The notes: generated from the letters alone by a model not told the origin. A DNA stretch of 49,413 nt from Candidatus Heimdallarchaeota archaeon (GCA_030614005.1 JAUWKS010000023.1:1-49413), one strand, 5' to 3'. Shown: positions 16,731 to 26,513, counted from the first letter of the stretch. Program-made: numbers and translations.

Positions 16731-19679
16731 ATGAAGAAAGGAACTATTCTAGGTTTAAGTCTTCTATCATTATTCATTTTATCCGCTGCTGGACCATCAT
16801 TAATAGCTAATATTGATGTATCTGCTTTTAGTACTATAGAGCCATCTTTGTATACTAAAGAAGTAATTGATAATAATGGAGATAAAATAGATGACAAATT
16901 GTTGAGTTCTACGGTTTTTACCAATGGATACTCAGATGAGATTGCTATCAAATTTAATCATAACATTGATTCTCTTGATTTGCAAAAACTGAATAATCTT
17001 GGTGCAATTTGCTCCAACGAGATTTGGGATGCAGGGACAAGAATAAGAATCACTGCAACAGAAGACTCACTTACTCAAATTGCAGAATTGGATGATGTTA
17101 CATTTATCACAACAGCAGAAATAAGACTTATTATGGTTGCTATTGTGGGAACTGATTTCTCAGACTTGACAGCATTATTAACTTATGAAAACAGTGAGAT
17201 ATTCTGGGAAACAGGTTGTGCCTTAGTGCCTTATTATTCTGGTGTTGAAAATGATATCAAAAGTCTTGGTGCCTATACAGCAATAGCTGATACAACAGAC
17301 ATTTACTATACATTAGATACTATTGAAAATGATGCTGACTATTCTTTTTCTCCTGATACTTTAACAAATGCAAACACAATCAATGCAACTCAATTAGTTT
17401 CAGCTGGGTTTGATGGAGGCGGAGTAAAGGTTGGAATTCTTGATACCGGTATCCGATCAAGTCATGTTGATTTAATTGGTAGAGTTGGTAAAAAACAAAG
17501 TTTCGTTTTAACAACTTATGGATATGATTATTCTGATACATCCAATGATGATTTTGTAGGACATGGAACCCATGTTGCTGGTATAGTTGGTGGAGATGGA
17601 ACAGGTAATTCTCAAAGAATAGGTATTGCTCCTTCAGTAACATTTTATGCAGCAAAAATTGGTGATCATCAAGAAGATGGTGCACCCGCAACACTCGCTT
17701 CAATGGTTGCTGGTGCAAACTGGCTTGCTGCACAAGGTGCTGATGTTATCAATATGAGTTTTGGAGCAGGTGGAGAACCAAACGTCAATATTCTAGAAGC
17801 TGCTATTGCAAATGTCGTTAATAATAAAGGTATCAAATTTGTTCATTCAAATGGCAACGAAGGAGAAAATGGTGTTTATTCCACAGATTCCCCAACTGCA
17901 GCTATTTCTGTAGGTGCAGCAGATGACTCTTCGTTCCCCTTAGATATGGCTTATTTCTCATCTCAAGGTCCAAATGCTGACAATACAATGAAACCAGATT
18001 TAATTGCCCCTGGTTATGATATTTTATCTTGCAGTCATCTTTCAGATAGTAGTTATGTTTTAAAAAGTGGAACTTCTATGTCCGCGCCACAAATTGCTGG
18101 TGCAGCTGCTTTATTGGTTGATGTCTGTAAAACAGAAGGTATCTCATACAATCCTGGAGCAATTAAAAGTGCTTTGATGAGTACATCCGATCCATTACCA
18201 TCATCTACATTTGATTACCTAATTCAGGGTAGAGGTATGGCTAATGTTGGTGCTGCAGCAACTTTGTTAATAAATGCTGACCAAGAAGGCACTCTCCCAA
18301 TCATTGGTGCTTTAAATCCACTTATGAATCCAGTTTCAATTTATGCTGAATTGCTTCAAGGTCAAGTGATTGAACAATTTGTAACTTGTGTATCTCCTTT
18401 TAGAGATGACAATTTAACATTGGAAGTCACAGGTGATGCCGCAGATTTATTAGTATTAGACGAAGTTACTAATTTCTATTCAGCAACTGCAAGAGTAACC
18501 TATACGATTCCGGTAGAAACTGCACCTGGTACATACGAAGGAGAATTTACTTTCAAATACAAAGGTACCGTATTGGATATTGTTGATATTGAAATTACTG
18601 TTGTTCCAAGTCATGGTGAACATAGAATGCTTCTAAATTATCGAACTACCGACTGGATGATCGATCACATGTATGGTCAATATAAACACTTTACCGCTGA
18701 TTTAATAGCAAGAGGATGGGTTATCAGTGAACAAAGTGTTGTCCTTACTGCTGATATACTAAGTGATTATGAAGCAGTCTGGTTCCCAGATCCATTCAGC
18801 ATTCGTTTTAATGATGCAATGGTAAGTTCTACCTATAATCCTCTATCTACAGCTGAATTAACAGTATTAGATAATTTTGTAACTGCTGGTGGAAGTGTTT
18901 TCATTGATTTCAATGGAAATGCCTATGATGAAGAAAACTCAGTAATTTATGGAACAAATGTAACTCACGTCAATGAATTTACAGAAAATTATGGTATACA
19001 TGTTAGAGATGATATTTGGGGTTCACCTTCAACAATCATTGTAAACCCAGTAGGCAGTCATGCTCTCACTGCTGGAGTTACAGGGGTAGATCATTATGGA
19101 TGTACTTTAGAAACATCTGGTGATGCTGTTCAAGTCACTGAAATTTCTGCTGGATCACAGTATTCCACTCTTGCATATTACCAAGCTTCTTCTGGTGGTA
19201 GAGTAATTGTTATGTCAACAAACTTCGCACTAGATACAGATGGTTATAAAAACAAATACAGTGGAAGTGGTACACAGAACGATATTTTCGGTCGAAATCT
19301 TGTCCGATGGGCAACAGCAGAACATCGAATTAAACAATACAATTACACTTTCACTGCTGGAACAATGAACATGACTTACGAATACATAGGCGGTCCTGGT
19401 GCAGACTTTGGTGGATATGTTATCACACCTGATGAAACCCGTCACAACCTTACTTGGGTAGAATTATCCAGTGGTATGTGGTCATTCACTTATAATTGTG
19501 AAACCCTTGGTACCTATCATTTCTATCCTGAATGTGGAGAAACTGGTGTTGACGAATTTGATTACCTACTCTTTGAGTGCATTGAAACGTTTAAGAGTGG
19601 ATTTACACCAATAATTCTAATTTCAATTAGTATTTTAGGATTAGCCGGTAGTTATCTCATTTCAAGACGAAAGAAGTAA
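16731..19679 (+). CDS. Secreted, membrane-anchored subtilisin-like (S8) serine protease
   Basis: 982 residues. The signal peptide is MKKGTILGLSLLSLFILSAAG. A propeptide-like region (about 30-210) precedes the S8 catalytic domain with the triad D238 (VGILDTG), H278 (GHGTHVAG) and S449 (SGTSMSAP), and oxyanion N376. Residues about 620-870 resemble a glutamine-amidotransferase-like (DUF4350-type) fold: LLNYRTTDWMID, LSDYEAVWFPDP, VTAGGSVFIDFNG. The C-terminus is a transmembrane helix (PIILISISILGLAGSYLI) followed by SRRKK, anchoring the protease outside the cell. Likely roles are extracellular protein degradation or processing of surface proteins. A strong hairpin terminator follows. Confidence 0.92.
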   Translation: MKKGTILGLSLLSLFILSAAGPSLIANIDVSAFSTIEPSLYTKEVIDNNGDKIDDKLLSSTVFTNGYSDEIAIKFNHNIDSLDLQKLNNLGAICSNEIWDAGTRIRITATEDSLTQIAELDDVTFITTAEIRLIMVAIVGTDFSDLTALLTYENSEIFWETGCALVPYYSGVENDIKSLGAYTAIADTTDIYYTLDTIENDADYSFSPDTLTNANTINATQLVSAGFDGGGVKVGILDTGIRSSHVDLIGRVGKKQSFVLTTYGYDYSDTSNDDFVGHGTHVAGIVGGDGTGNSQRIGIAPSVTFYAAKIGDHQEDGAPATLASMVAGANWLAAQGADVINMSFGAGGEPNVNILEAAIANVVNNKGIKFVHSNGNEGENGVYSTDSPTAAISVGAADDSSFPLDMAYFSSQGPNADNTMKPDLIAPGYDILSCSHLSDSSYVLKSGTSMSAPQIAGAAALLVDVCKTEGISYNPGAIKSALMSTSDPLPSSTFDYLIQGRGMANVGAAATLLINADQEGTLPIIGALNPLMNPVSIYAELLQGQVIEQFVTCVSPFRDDNLTLEVTGDAADLLVLDEVTNFYSATARVTYTIPVETAPGTYEGEFTFKYKGTVLDIVDIEITVVPSHGEHRMLLNYRTTDWMIDHMYGQYKHFTADLIARGWVISEQSVVLTADILSDYEAVWFPDPFSIRFNDAMVSSTYNPLSTAELTVLDNFVTAGGSVFIDFNGNAYDEENSVIYGTNVTHVNEFTENYGIHVRDDIWGSPSTIIVNPVGSHALTAGVTGVDHYGCTLETSGDAVQVTEISAGSQYSTLAYYQASSGGRVIVMSTNFALDTDGYKNKYSGSGTQNDIFGRNLVRWATAEHRIKQYNYTFTAGTMNMTYEYIGGPGADFGGYVITPDETRHNLTWVELSSGMWSFTYNCETLGTYHFYPECGETGVDEFDYLLFECIETFKSGFTPIILISISILGLAGSYLISRRKK

Positions 19680-19687
19680 ACTTTGAT

Positions 19688-19745
19688 GCGAAACGAGTAA
19701 GCTCGTATTTCGCTTTTCTTTCCTTTTTTTTCTATTTTTTTATTC
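19688..19745 (+). terminator. Hairpin plus T-tract after the protease gene
   Basis: GCGAAA (19688-19693) pairs with TTTCGC (19708-19713), and CGAG (19694-19697) with CTCG (19702-19705), with a TAAG loop and a 2-nt bulge. T-rich sequence follows to about 19745. It sits 9 bp after the protease stop codon. Confidence 0.75.
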
Positions 19746-19870
19746 TTTTAATTAGAGAGGAGACCATTTGCCGCAATTGAAAGTTTTTTACATCAACCAT
19801 AGGACTTAATAAATAAGTTGTTAAAATAAATTTGACAAACATTTAACGTCATAATAACATTTGTAGAAAA

Positions 19871-20254
19871 ATGAATGATGGAGATACCAAGTTGACATTT
19901 GAATCAGAAGCTGCAAGATTACAGAATGATGGTGTAGTAGGAGCGCTCGCTTTAGTAGGGGCTGATGGTGCTGTCCATTGGCAAACACAGAATTGGCAAG
20001 TAGATGGACCATCCATGATTGATTCATGGACAAAAAAAGCGCCTTGGATTGTAATACAAGGAATAAAATATTCAACAATAGACATTACAAATAGTCGAAT
20101 GATTTGTACTAACACCCAACAGCAAGGACATATAGTTATTGCAAAAACTCCATTCTGGCAAGGTTTCGTGATGGCGTGGTGTTCACCTGCTCATCAAGTT
20201 AGATCTGCCTACGTTGATATTGCTCGTTTAGCATCTGAAGTGAAACCTGGTTAA
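19871..20254 (+). CDS. Asgard profilin
   Basis: 127 residues, the size of a profilin. The family core is visible: an N-terminal helix, then GALALVGADGAVHWQTQNW (matches the profilin strand pair 'AAIIGQDGSVWAQS--F'), a helix over SMIDSWT, WIVIQGIKYSTID ('G-KY' strand), RMICTN, GHIVIAKTPFWQGFVMAWC (the 'I-KT-QA-VIG-Y' strands) and a final amphipathic helix RSAYVDIARLASEV. Profilins bind actin monomers and control filament assembly; Asgard profilins have been shown to bind actin. No actin gene is in the window. It lies between the S8 protease and a convergent coiled-coil gene, ending with a T8 run at 20305-20312. A roadblock fold was considered, but the G-KY and I-KT strands favour profilin. Confidence 0.8.
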   Translation: MNDGDTKLTFESEAARLQNDGVVGALALVGADGAVHWQTQNWQVDGPSMIDSWTKKAPWIVIQGIKYSTIDITNSRMICTNTQQQGHIVIAKTPFWQGFVMAWCSPAHQVRSAYVDIARLASEVKPG

Positions 20255-20304
20255 TCATAAAACCAACATTCACTTTTTACTTATTTTAAATAATATTAAA
20301 AACC

Positions 20305-20312
20305 TTTTTTTT
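20305..20312 (+). terminator. T8 tract after the profilin gene
   Basis: An uninterrupted run of eight T residues lies 50 bp after the profilin stop and just before the end of the convergent gene. There is no hairpin; it is a T-tract type archaeal terminator. Confidence 0.4.
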
Positions 20313-20320
20313 CTTCTTTC

Positions 20321-23300
20321 TTAATTATCTTGTCCAAAAATATTTGGATTTGAGAATATTTCTGTGGCGGTAATATATACAGTTCCTTTCTCTACTACTT
20401 GGATTCTCGAAAGATCAATACCTGTAACAATCATTTTTGAAAGATAATGCCCGTATTCTGCTAATGTTTGTATTTTTCTTCCTACAACGAGTGTTTTCAA
20501 AATATTATGTGGACATAATGAATCTCGTAACTCTACTCCAATGCTTCCGATTACTGAGTCTGAAATATCTGTCATAATTTGTTTTTCCACAGTTGCATTT
20601 GTGAAAAGTCCAACCATTTCTCGAGATAATTTTTCAGAGATGAGAAGAACAGGTTTATCTGATAATGAAATTCCCAAACAGGTTCCCAAATGTCGACCAT
20701 TTGTTGTTCGTACACGTAAGCATTCAATTGGAATTACTTCAGAAGGATGGAAAACTCGTGCTGAATTTTTCAAAGTAACTTTGTTTCTCTTGATACTATT
20801 GATGGATCCACCTGAAATAAATACTCTATAAGAGTTGAGAATTTCATGGGGAAGTATCGGAAAACCTCTTTGTAATGAATAGTTAATCAATGTCTTTGGT
20901 TTGAGAGCTTCGCCTTCTGGAAGGCGCAACTGCTTAGCAATGAGATATTTCAATAACCAAAGTCGTTCTGTTGGATCATCTTCAGAGATATTTAATCTCT
21001 GAACTAAATAATTGACAATTGATTTATCTGGTTGCTTTGTATCTACTAGAAAAATTTTCCCCATAAGTGGATGTTTCACTGAAGCAATGATTGTACCAAA
21101 TGAAATTCCATGATGAAATAGACAATTTTTACCTATCGGATTATTATCTTCATCATCGAAATCTTTAGCTAACCATGGAGCAGTTCTGTATGGTTTTTGT
21201 GGTAAAATCTCGTCTAAATTACAAATAATTGATCCTCTTTTTATTCTTATCTTATTGATTGGTACTAAGCCGAGAATTTCTGGCTTTCCAATTTTATCAG
21301 AGCTAGGGTAACTGATATTTCTAAAATTAGCGAATTCTTGTAACTTTGAAATGTGTAAAGCTACATCTCTTTCTATCTGTAATGAATCAACTACTTCCTG
21401 AATAACAAAGATTTTTCGTTTTGTCGCTGATTCCAATAGCTCTTCCGTAACCCAAAGTGGTTTGATTTGATCAAATATTTTATCAATAATTACTTGATCT
21501 CCAATAGGCTCTGTTACCAATGTATACCCGAGTTTATTTTTATCATAAACAACTGCTTCTTGTAAGTAACCATAAAATTCGCGTGAACCATCATCTTTTA
21601 GATTAAATAGAGCTTTCCCTGTTAATTTCCATGCTTCAGTAGCTGCTTCCAATAATTTTTCTGAAATCATAGACGTTTTTTGTGGTTTTACCAGATTTTC
21701 TTCGATAATTTGGCGAGAAGGACTTTTTACTTCTCCAGTTTCTTGTGGAGTTTGTATTGGTGGTGAAGCTTCCTCTACTGAAGAAGCAGTTAAGGGCGTG
21801 GAACTTACATCTACATCCGGAATTGATGGTATCTCTGCAATAGCATCTATAGGTTTACTTGCTGGAATTTCTGTCTCAGTGGTTTCTATTGCATCTAATT
21901 CATCTGGTTGCAAAGCATTGATTTCTTTTACTTCAGTTATTTCACCAAATGTTTCACCTATTTCTTGAGCTTCAATAATGCGTTCAGAATCAATTTTTGC
22001 AGGTTTTGTAATATCAGAAGTTTTTCGTTTTTCTACTTCCTCTGCTAAACTTGAGAAGGTTACTTTTGTTATTACTTGTTTGCTTTGTGTTTTTTGCACT
22101 TCTTTTGGTTTTGGTAGTTCTTCAACTTCCTTAACTTCCTTTGAATCCAAAAGTTTAGTTAGAAATTCTTCAAAAGAGTTGAGAATAACTTTTTCGGTTA
22201 ACTCGTTCATCCTTTTTGGTGAACCTTTAATATTATATTGTAAATTAAAATCTTCCATACCAACAATTTCTAAATCAATATCAGGAGTAATTGTTAATTG
22301 AGGTGTTTGAGGTATGCGTAATTTTGCATCTATTTCTTCCGATTCAAAAGGTATTTCATCTTCTTCACTAGTATCTTCAATATCTAATGTATCAATTAAA
22401 AAGAAAGTATTTTCAAACTTTTCTTCCTCAATTGACAAAGTTTCAATGAGTGGATCAGTTGCTATTTCAGAAGCTGCAATTTTGCTTTCATCTGCCGAAT
22501 GAGATGAATGGGCACTTGCACTAGAATCAACTTCAATCCCAAATTGATCTTCAACAAATAATTCGTGTGATTCATCCATTTTTAAATGGTCTTTATCTAA
22601 ACGACATAAACAATTATTGTAATTTTTAATATCCTTAGTTAATAATTTAATATAATCAAGAAGCTCATTTATTGTTTGTTGAAATTCGCGTAACTTTTTG
22701 AAATCAGGAAGAGAACCGATTTTTGATGAGGAACGAATTTCTAATTGAGTTGCTTTAAGTGTTGCAAGTAACTCTGCTAAGGCATCACGATATTTATTTC
22801 TTAAATTAATTTCTTTCTTTAAATCTGTAGAGATAGTTGATAATTCAGCATCGTTTGCAACACCATGACCATAAGAGAACTGCAAGAAGTTTTGCAAAGT
22901 AAATTTAAGTAGATAACCTTTTGATGGATTTCGTTTCAGATATTTCTCTCGAGCACCAAACCGATTTCTGGCTAATCTGAGATCATATTCTAATGTTTCT
23001 AGTTTTCTGGCAGCCGAATCTTGATTTACTTTTTTCTCAGCTAATAAAATTTTTATTTTGTGCATATCATGCTCTAATTTCTTAACATTCCTCTCTAATT
23101 CACTAATTTCTCTACGAATTTTAAGATGTCTAAAGAATGTTCGAGGAACTTTATAGTTGGGTATTAAGTCTTCAATTGATATTTTGCCAATTAAACTATT
23201 AGCACTCAGAGGGATTTCCTTTGTATCTATTGCTTCTCGTAATTCTTCGTCTGTTAGTGCAGTTGCTTGTTGAAATTGTTGTTCTAATACTTGTATTTTA

Positions 23301-23509
23301 GTTTCGAAAACTTCAGAATCAATTTTCTCAAGAGCGTATTGCTTTTCGATTTCCATTATATCTTTAAGAATTTTAATCCTGGAGTTCATATGTTTCATTT
23401 CCCAGTGTCTTTTATTATTATTATTATCTTGTTCTTTATGCTTTAATAAATCTAACATATTGAATTTAATGTTCACAGCATATTTACTATTATATGAGTC
23501 TTTCAGCAA
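20321..23509 (-). CDS. Large coiled-coil protein with acidic linker and PRC-like C-terminal modules
   Basis: 1062 residues, not recognised as a whole. Residues about 40-310 are predicted long coiled coil (e.g. IKILKDIMEIEKQYALEKI, ELERNVKKLEHDMHKIKIL). Residues about 320-620 are acidic, Ser/Thr/Pro/Glu-rich and probably disordered. Residues about 640-1062 are beta-rich, with repeated stretches reminiscent of PRC-barrels, such as LRVRTTNGRHLGTCLGISL and LVVGRKIQTLAEYGHYLSKMI. It has no signal peptide or transmembrane helix, so it is likely a cytoplasmic scaffold or filament-like protein. Internal ATGs about 37-40 codons in may be the true start, since the first 35 residues are low-complexity. 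It lies convergent to profilin and divergent from the polyprenol-kinase-like gene. Confidence 0.6.
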   Translation of the reverse strand: MLKDSYNSKYAVNIKFNMLDLLKHKEQDNNNNKRHWEMKHMNSRIKILKDIMEIEKQYALEKIDSEVFETKIQVLEQQFQQATALTDEELREAIDTKEIPLSANSLIGKISIEDLIPNYKVPRTFFRHLKIRREISELERNVKKLEHDMHKIKILLAEKKVNQDSAARKLETLEYDLRLARNRFGAREKYLKRNPSKGYLLKFTLQNFLQFSYGHGVANDAELSTISTDLKKEINLRNKYRDALAELLATLKATQLEIRSSSKIGSLPDFKKLREFQQTINELLDYIKLLTKDIKNYNNCLCRLDKDHLKMDESHELFVEDQFGIEVDSSASAHSSHSADESKIAASEIATDPLIETLSIEEEKFENTFFLIDTLDIEDTSEEDEIPFESEEIDAKLRIPQTPQLTITPDIDLEIVGMEDFNLQYNIKGSPKRMNELTEKVILNSFEEFLTKLLDSKEVKEVEELPKPKEVQKTQSKQVITKVTFSSLAEEVEKRKTSDITKPAKIDSERIIEAQEIGETFGEITEVKEINALQPDELDAIETTETEIPASKPIDAIAEIPSIPDVDVSSTPLTASSVEEASPPIQTPQETGEVKSPSRQIIEENLVKPQKTSMISEKLLEAATEAWKLTGKALFNLKDDGSREFYGYLQEAVVYDKNKLGYTLVTEPIGDQVIIDKIFDQIKPLWVTEELLESATKRKIFVIQEVVDSLQIERDVALHISKLQEFANFRNISYPSSDKIGKPEILGLVPINKIRIKRGSIICNLDEILPQKPYRTAPWLAKDFDDEDNNPIGKNCLFHHGISFGTIIASVKHPLMGKIFLVDTKQPDKSIVNYLVQRLNISEDDPTERLWLLKYLIAKQLRLPEGEALKPKTLINYSLQRGFPILPHEILNSYRVFISGGSINSIKRNKVTLKNSARVFHPSEVIPIECLRVRTTNGRHLGTCLGISLSDKPVLLISEKLSREMVGLFTNATVEKQIMTDISDSVIGSIGVELRDSLCPHNILKTLVVGRKIQTLAEYGHYLSKMIVTGIDLSRIQVVEKGTVYITATEIFSNPNIFGQDN

Positions 23510-23577
23510 GCTCAGAAAATAATTAAATAAGATAAAGGTTTTTTAATATCCCATATTAATTTAGTAACTCTTTTGGT

Positions 23578-24351
23578 TTGAAAAATATGAGCTTCATTGA
23601 ATGGTACAATAATTATCAAGATTGGATAATGCTTGTGTGCATGATTGTTGTTTTAGTAGTTATCCTTGCTGTGTTCTATTTGTTAAGCAAAAAGGGAATG
23701 GATGTTTTTTTTACACGAAAAGGAGTTCACATTTCTGGAGGATGTTATTCCTTCTTTTGGCTTATGGCTTCTGATAATAGTTGGGCAAGATGGGTTGGTG
23801 CAATCTTACCATTTGTTACAGCAATCATTTTCTTGTTTATTGGGTTGAAAGTTATACCTGGTCGTTTTATGGTAGATAGCATGTCCCGAACAGGCGAGCC
23901 ATTTGATTTAATTAAAGGAACTCTATTTTATGCATTAGTAATGACTTTGCTTTGTATCTTTATTTGGAAAGATCAACCATGGGGTTTGATCATTATTATG
24001 ACCATTGCTTGGGGAGATGGTATAGCTCCAATAGCAGGTAGATATTTTGGAAAACATAAGTATCGCACTATTGGTGGAGTAGAAAAATCTCTAGAAGGGA
24101 GCATTGCTATGTTCATTTTTTCTGTAGCTTTCAGTTATCTCATTGTCTTTTTATTCGGTTTTGTTCATGGAGAGAATTGGTTATTTGGAGCAATTTATCC
24201 CTGGCTCTGGGGGAAAATACTCATACTAGCATTTGCTGCTACAATAGCAGAAGGTTTAAGCCCGACAGATTTTGATAATCTGACTGTTCCAATAGTTATG
24301 GTTTTAATTTCTTGGGCAATGGGACTTCAATGGTTAAATCCCTTATTATAA
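23578..24351 (+). CDS. Dolichol/phytol kinase-like membrane protein
   Basis: 257 residues with about seven transmembrane helices. The CTP-dependent polyprenol-kinase pattern (SEC59/VTE5 family, COG0170) is visible: TRKGVHISGG near residue 46, WGDGIAPIAGRYFGKHKYRT (about 141-160) and VEKSLEGSIAMFIFS. These enzymes phosphorylate an isoprenoid alcohol at the membrane for lipid or glycan-carrier metabolism. Substrate (dolichol, phytol, geranylgeraniol) cannot be told. The start may be TTG 23578 or ATG 23587; the difference is three residues. It diverges from the coiled-coil gene with 68 bp between. Confidence 0.8.
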   Translation: MKNMSFIEWYNNYQDWIMLVCMIVVLVVILAVFYLLSKKGMDVFFTRKGVHISGGCYSFFWLMASDNSWARWVGAILPFVTAIIFLFIGLKVIPGRFMVDSMSRTGEPFDLIKGTLFYALVMTLLCIFIWKDQPWGLIIIMTIAWGDGIAPIAGRYFGKHKYRTIGGVEKSLEGSIAMFIFSVAFSYLIVFLFGFVHGENWLFGAIYPWLWGKILILAFAATIAEGLSPTDFDNLTVPIVMVLISWAMGLQWLNPLL

Positions 24352-24377
24352 AAAAAGGAGAATCATTGAAGATTCTC
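24351..24377 (-). terminator. Hairpin plus T-tract ending the thioredoxin gene
   Basis: GAGAATC (24358-24364) pairs with GATTCTC (24371-24377) around a 6-nt loop. Read on the minus strand it is followed by a C and then T7. The stem overlaps the last codons of the thioredoxin gene and lies only 7 bp from the convergent kinase-like gene. Confidence 0.6.
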
Positions 24378-24848
24378 TATAATATAAAGTAACTCTTCTT
24401 CGAGTGTTTCTTTGTGTTCTGGATTTTCAATCATTTCTCCTACTTGAACGCCCTCTGAATTAAGTATATAGAAGGTTGGAATTTTGCGAAGATCAAAATC
24501 ATCTACTTCGGGAGGTGATGGTGGAACTCTCCATCTGATATCAGGATCTAAAGGTGCAGTCTTTATACCTCCGAAAAAGATTACATCAATATCAGGTTGC
24601 TTTTCCAAAATTTTTGCTAATGCTGCAACATTCGTTTTGCAATCTTTACACCAAACAGCAGAAAAAACAACAAAAGTGTATCCCTTAGCTTTTTCAGCAA
24701 GAGCTGCAATTACATCCTCTTTTGGTTCATATGATTCACAGTTGGTTTTTATTTCTTCACCACTCTTTCCTTCTAAACAACTCATATAATCATCGACTGA
24801 TTTACCATTTTTCTTAAGTTGAGCTAAATCGTGTTTTTGTTTTACCAT
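24363..24848 (-). CDS. Thioredoxin-fold protein
   Basis: 161 residues. An N-terminal helical segment of about 55 residues precedes a thioredoxin fold: FVVFSAVWCKDC with redox cysteines C67 and C70, and the cis-proline P124 in RKIPTFYILN. It has no signal peptide, so it should act in the cytoplasm as a disulfide reductase or oxidoreductase. Two further cysteines (C24, C37) lie in the N-terminal extension. The WCKDC active site differs from the classical WCGPC, which alters redox potential. It is single on its strand. Confidence 0.87.
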   Translation of the reverse strand: MVKQKHDLAQLKKNGKSVDDYMSCLEGKSGEEIKTNCESYEPKEDVIAALAEKAKGYTFVVFSAVWCKDCKTNVAALAKILEKQPDIDVIFFGGIKTAPLDPDIRWRVPPSPPEVDDFDLRKIPTFYILNSEGVQVGEMIENPEHKETLEEELLYIIENLQ

Positions 24849-24929
24849 TTCAAATTCTCCTAATATTTACAAAACTAATTTTGTTATAACTTTACTATTA
24901 ATAATAGTTCTTTCTTTGATATTGAGATA

Positions 24930-26363
24930 TTATCTTCTTTTTTGTTTAGATATTAATCTAAAAGTAGTTAAAAACAGCGTTATAACAATAAATATTGAAG
25001 TCGAAAAAACAATACCAATACTTGCAACAGTGTTTGTAATATGAGTGCTGTTTGTTGTTGGAGTTGGGGAAGGTATTTCCGGCAATGTTATTGGTGGCGA
25101 AATTTCAACATCAGGGAAATCAGATGCATTAAGAGGATCTGTATTGAAGTAAATTTCAAAACCATCGTAATATTGATCTCCATCTGTATCGTTTTCTGTT
25201 TTATTAGTACCATGAACTTCTTCTTGAATATCTGCAAGTAAATCATTGTCAGAGTCTACACCAAGTATCTCGAGACCATCTGAACCATCTGCAACAAATA
25301 TCAGATTATTACTTCCATAAAGTCCAATATCTGTATTATATGAAGTACCTCCATCTGAATAATAACCTCTTAATTCAATAGTAAACAAATCGTAAACACA
25401 ATATTCAATGCCATCCCAGGAATCTGAAACAATCACACCATCGATATAAGGAGTGAAATCATTTGCATAGCCACTATCACTGAAAAATGCAAGTGTTTGA
25501 GGATCAAACCACCCTCCAGACCAATAAGCATAACTAATGCCATTCTCACCATTAGCAATCCAAGAAATATGCGTTCCAGAATTATTTGTACTGTAAACAC
25601 CATTTGTATTGTACGAATATGAAATATAGTTTTCATAAGCAGGTAAGGAAGGGTTTGATATATCGAAATAAATTATTCCGAGAGAACCATATGCCAAAGC
25701 AAGAATATCTAATTCCTCGCTAACAGAAAGATCATGGGCAAATGCTCCTACAATATCAAAAGATATTGCATGCAATTTTTGAATCGAATAAAGATTTTCT
25801 ATAACATAAATTTCTAACCCATCGGAACCATCTGCTAAGTAAAGAATATCACCAATAATTTCAAGTTCTTGAGCGTTTCCTCCATCAAAATAGGAATTCA
25901 CTTGCTCAATATTCATTGGATTAGAAATATTTAGGATAACTATGCCTGCAAGTCCATTAGCAACAAAAAGTAAGTCATTATGTTTTATTATAGAATTTGG
26001 GTTGCTAGTAAGTGCAATTGAATTTATTTCAACCGGATTGAAGATGTCTGTAGAATTTATTACTCTGATTTTGTTGGAATAACAAGAAATATAGCTAATA
26101 TTTCCATCTACTAAAACATCTATTGCTTCATCGTCGTTAAAAACCAACTCACTCAACTTCCAAAAACCAGAACTTTTTACATTTGGAATAATATTGAATT
26201 CATTAGAGAAAATACTTACTTCCTCATTGGTTCTTCCAGAAATTATTGTAGTAGTATTCGAATAATTTGGTGCAAAACTAAATACTGAACAGAAAAGAGA
26301 AATAATTACTACTCTTTTGTATAGAAATTGAATAGTATGCATTTGGATATTCTTTGCACTCAT
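24930..26363 (-). CDS. Secreted LVIVD-repeat surface protein with C-terminal anchor
   Basis: 477 residues. A hydrophobic N-terminal signal (about 13-32) is followed by about seven LVIVD-type beta-propeller units (LFVANGLAGIVILNISNP, LYLADGSDGLEIYVI, LIFVADGSDGLEILGVD). One thrombospondin type 3-like calcium site (DSDNDLLADIQEE, then DTDGDQYYDGFEIYFNTDP) follows at about 365-405. A Pro/Thr-rich spacer leads to one transmembrane helix (IGIVFSTSIFIVITLFLTTF) and KQKRR at the end. So the propeller is extracellular and membrane-anchored. It is a smaller relative of the 44029-47175 protein. Its ligand is unknown. Confidence 0.82.
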   Translation of the reverse strand: MSAKNIQMHTIQFLYKRVVIISLFCSVFSFAPNYSNTTTIISGRTNEEVSIFSNEFNIIPNVKSSGFWKLSELVFNDDEAIDVLVDGNISYISCYSNKIRVINSTDIFNPVEINSIALTSNPNSIIKHNDLLFVANGLAGIVILNISNPMNIEQVNSYFDGGNAQELEIIGDILYLADGSDGLEIYVIENLYSIQKLHAISFDIVGAFAHDLSVSEELDILALAYGSLGIIYFDISNPSLPAYENYISYSYNTNGVYSTNNSGTHISWIANGENGISYAYWSGGWFDPQTLAFFSDSGYANDFTPYIDGVIVSDSWDGIEYCVYDLFTIELRGYYSDGGTSYNTDIGLYGSNNLIFVADGSDGLEILGVDSDNDLLADIQEEVHGTNKTENDTDGDQYYDGFEIYFNTDPLNASDFPDVEISPPITLPEIPSPTPTTNSTHITNTVASIGIVFSTSIFIVITLFLTTFRLISKQKRR

Positions 26364-26513
26364 AATAAACAGTGGAATTTACTCAAGTTCTAAATAATAA
26401 ATCATCGTTTTGGTCTCAGAAAGAATTTCCGCTTTTTTTCGGAATTTTTAAAAAGAATAAAATATACTTTATGATTATAAAACAATTGTTTAAAGAAAAG
26501 AGAGCTGTAAAAT

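Noticed and set aside
20321..23509. CdvA-type cell-division protein
   Set aside because: CdvA is about 230-260 residues with N-terminal PRC and following coiled coil. Here the order is reversed, the size is fourfold and there is no ESCRT gene nearby.
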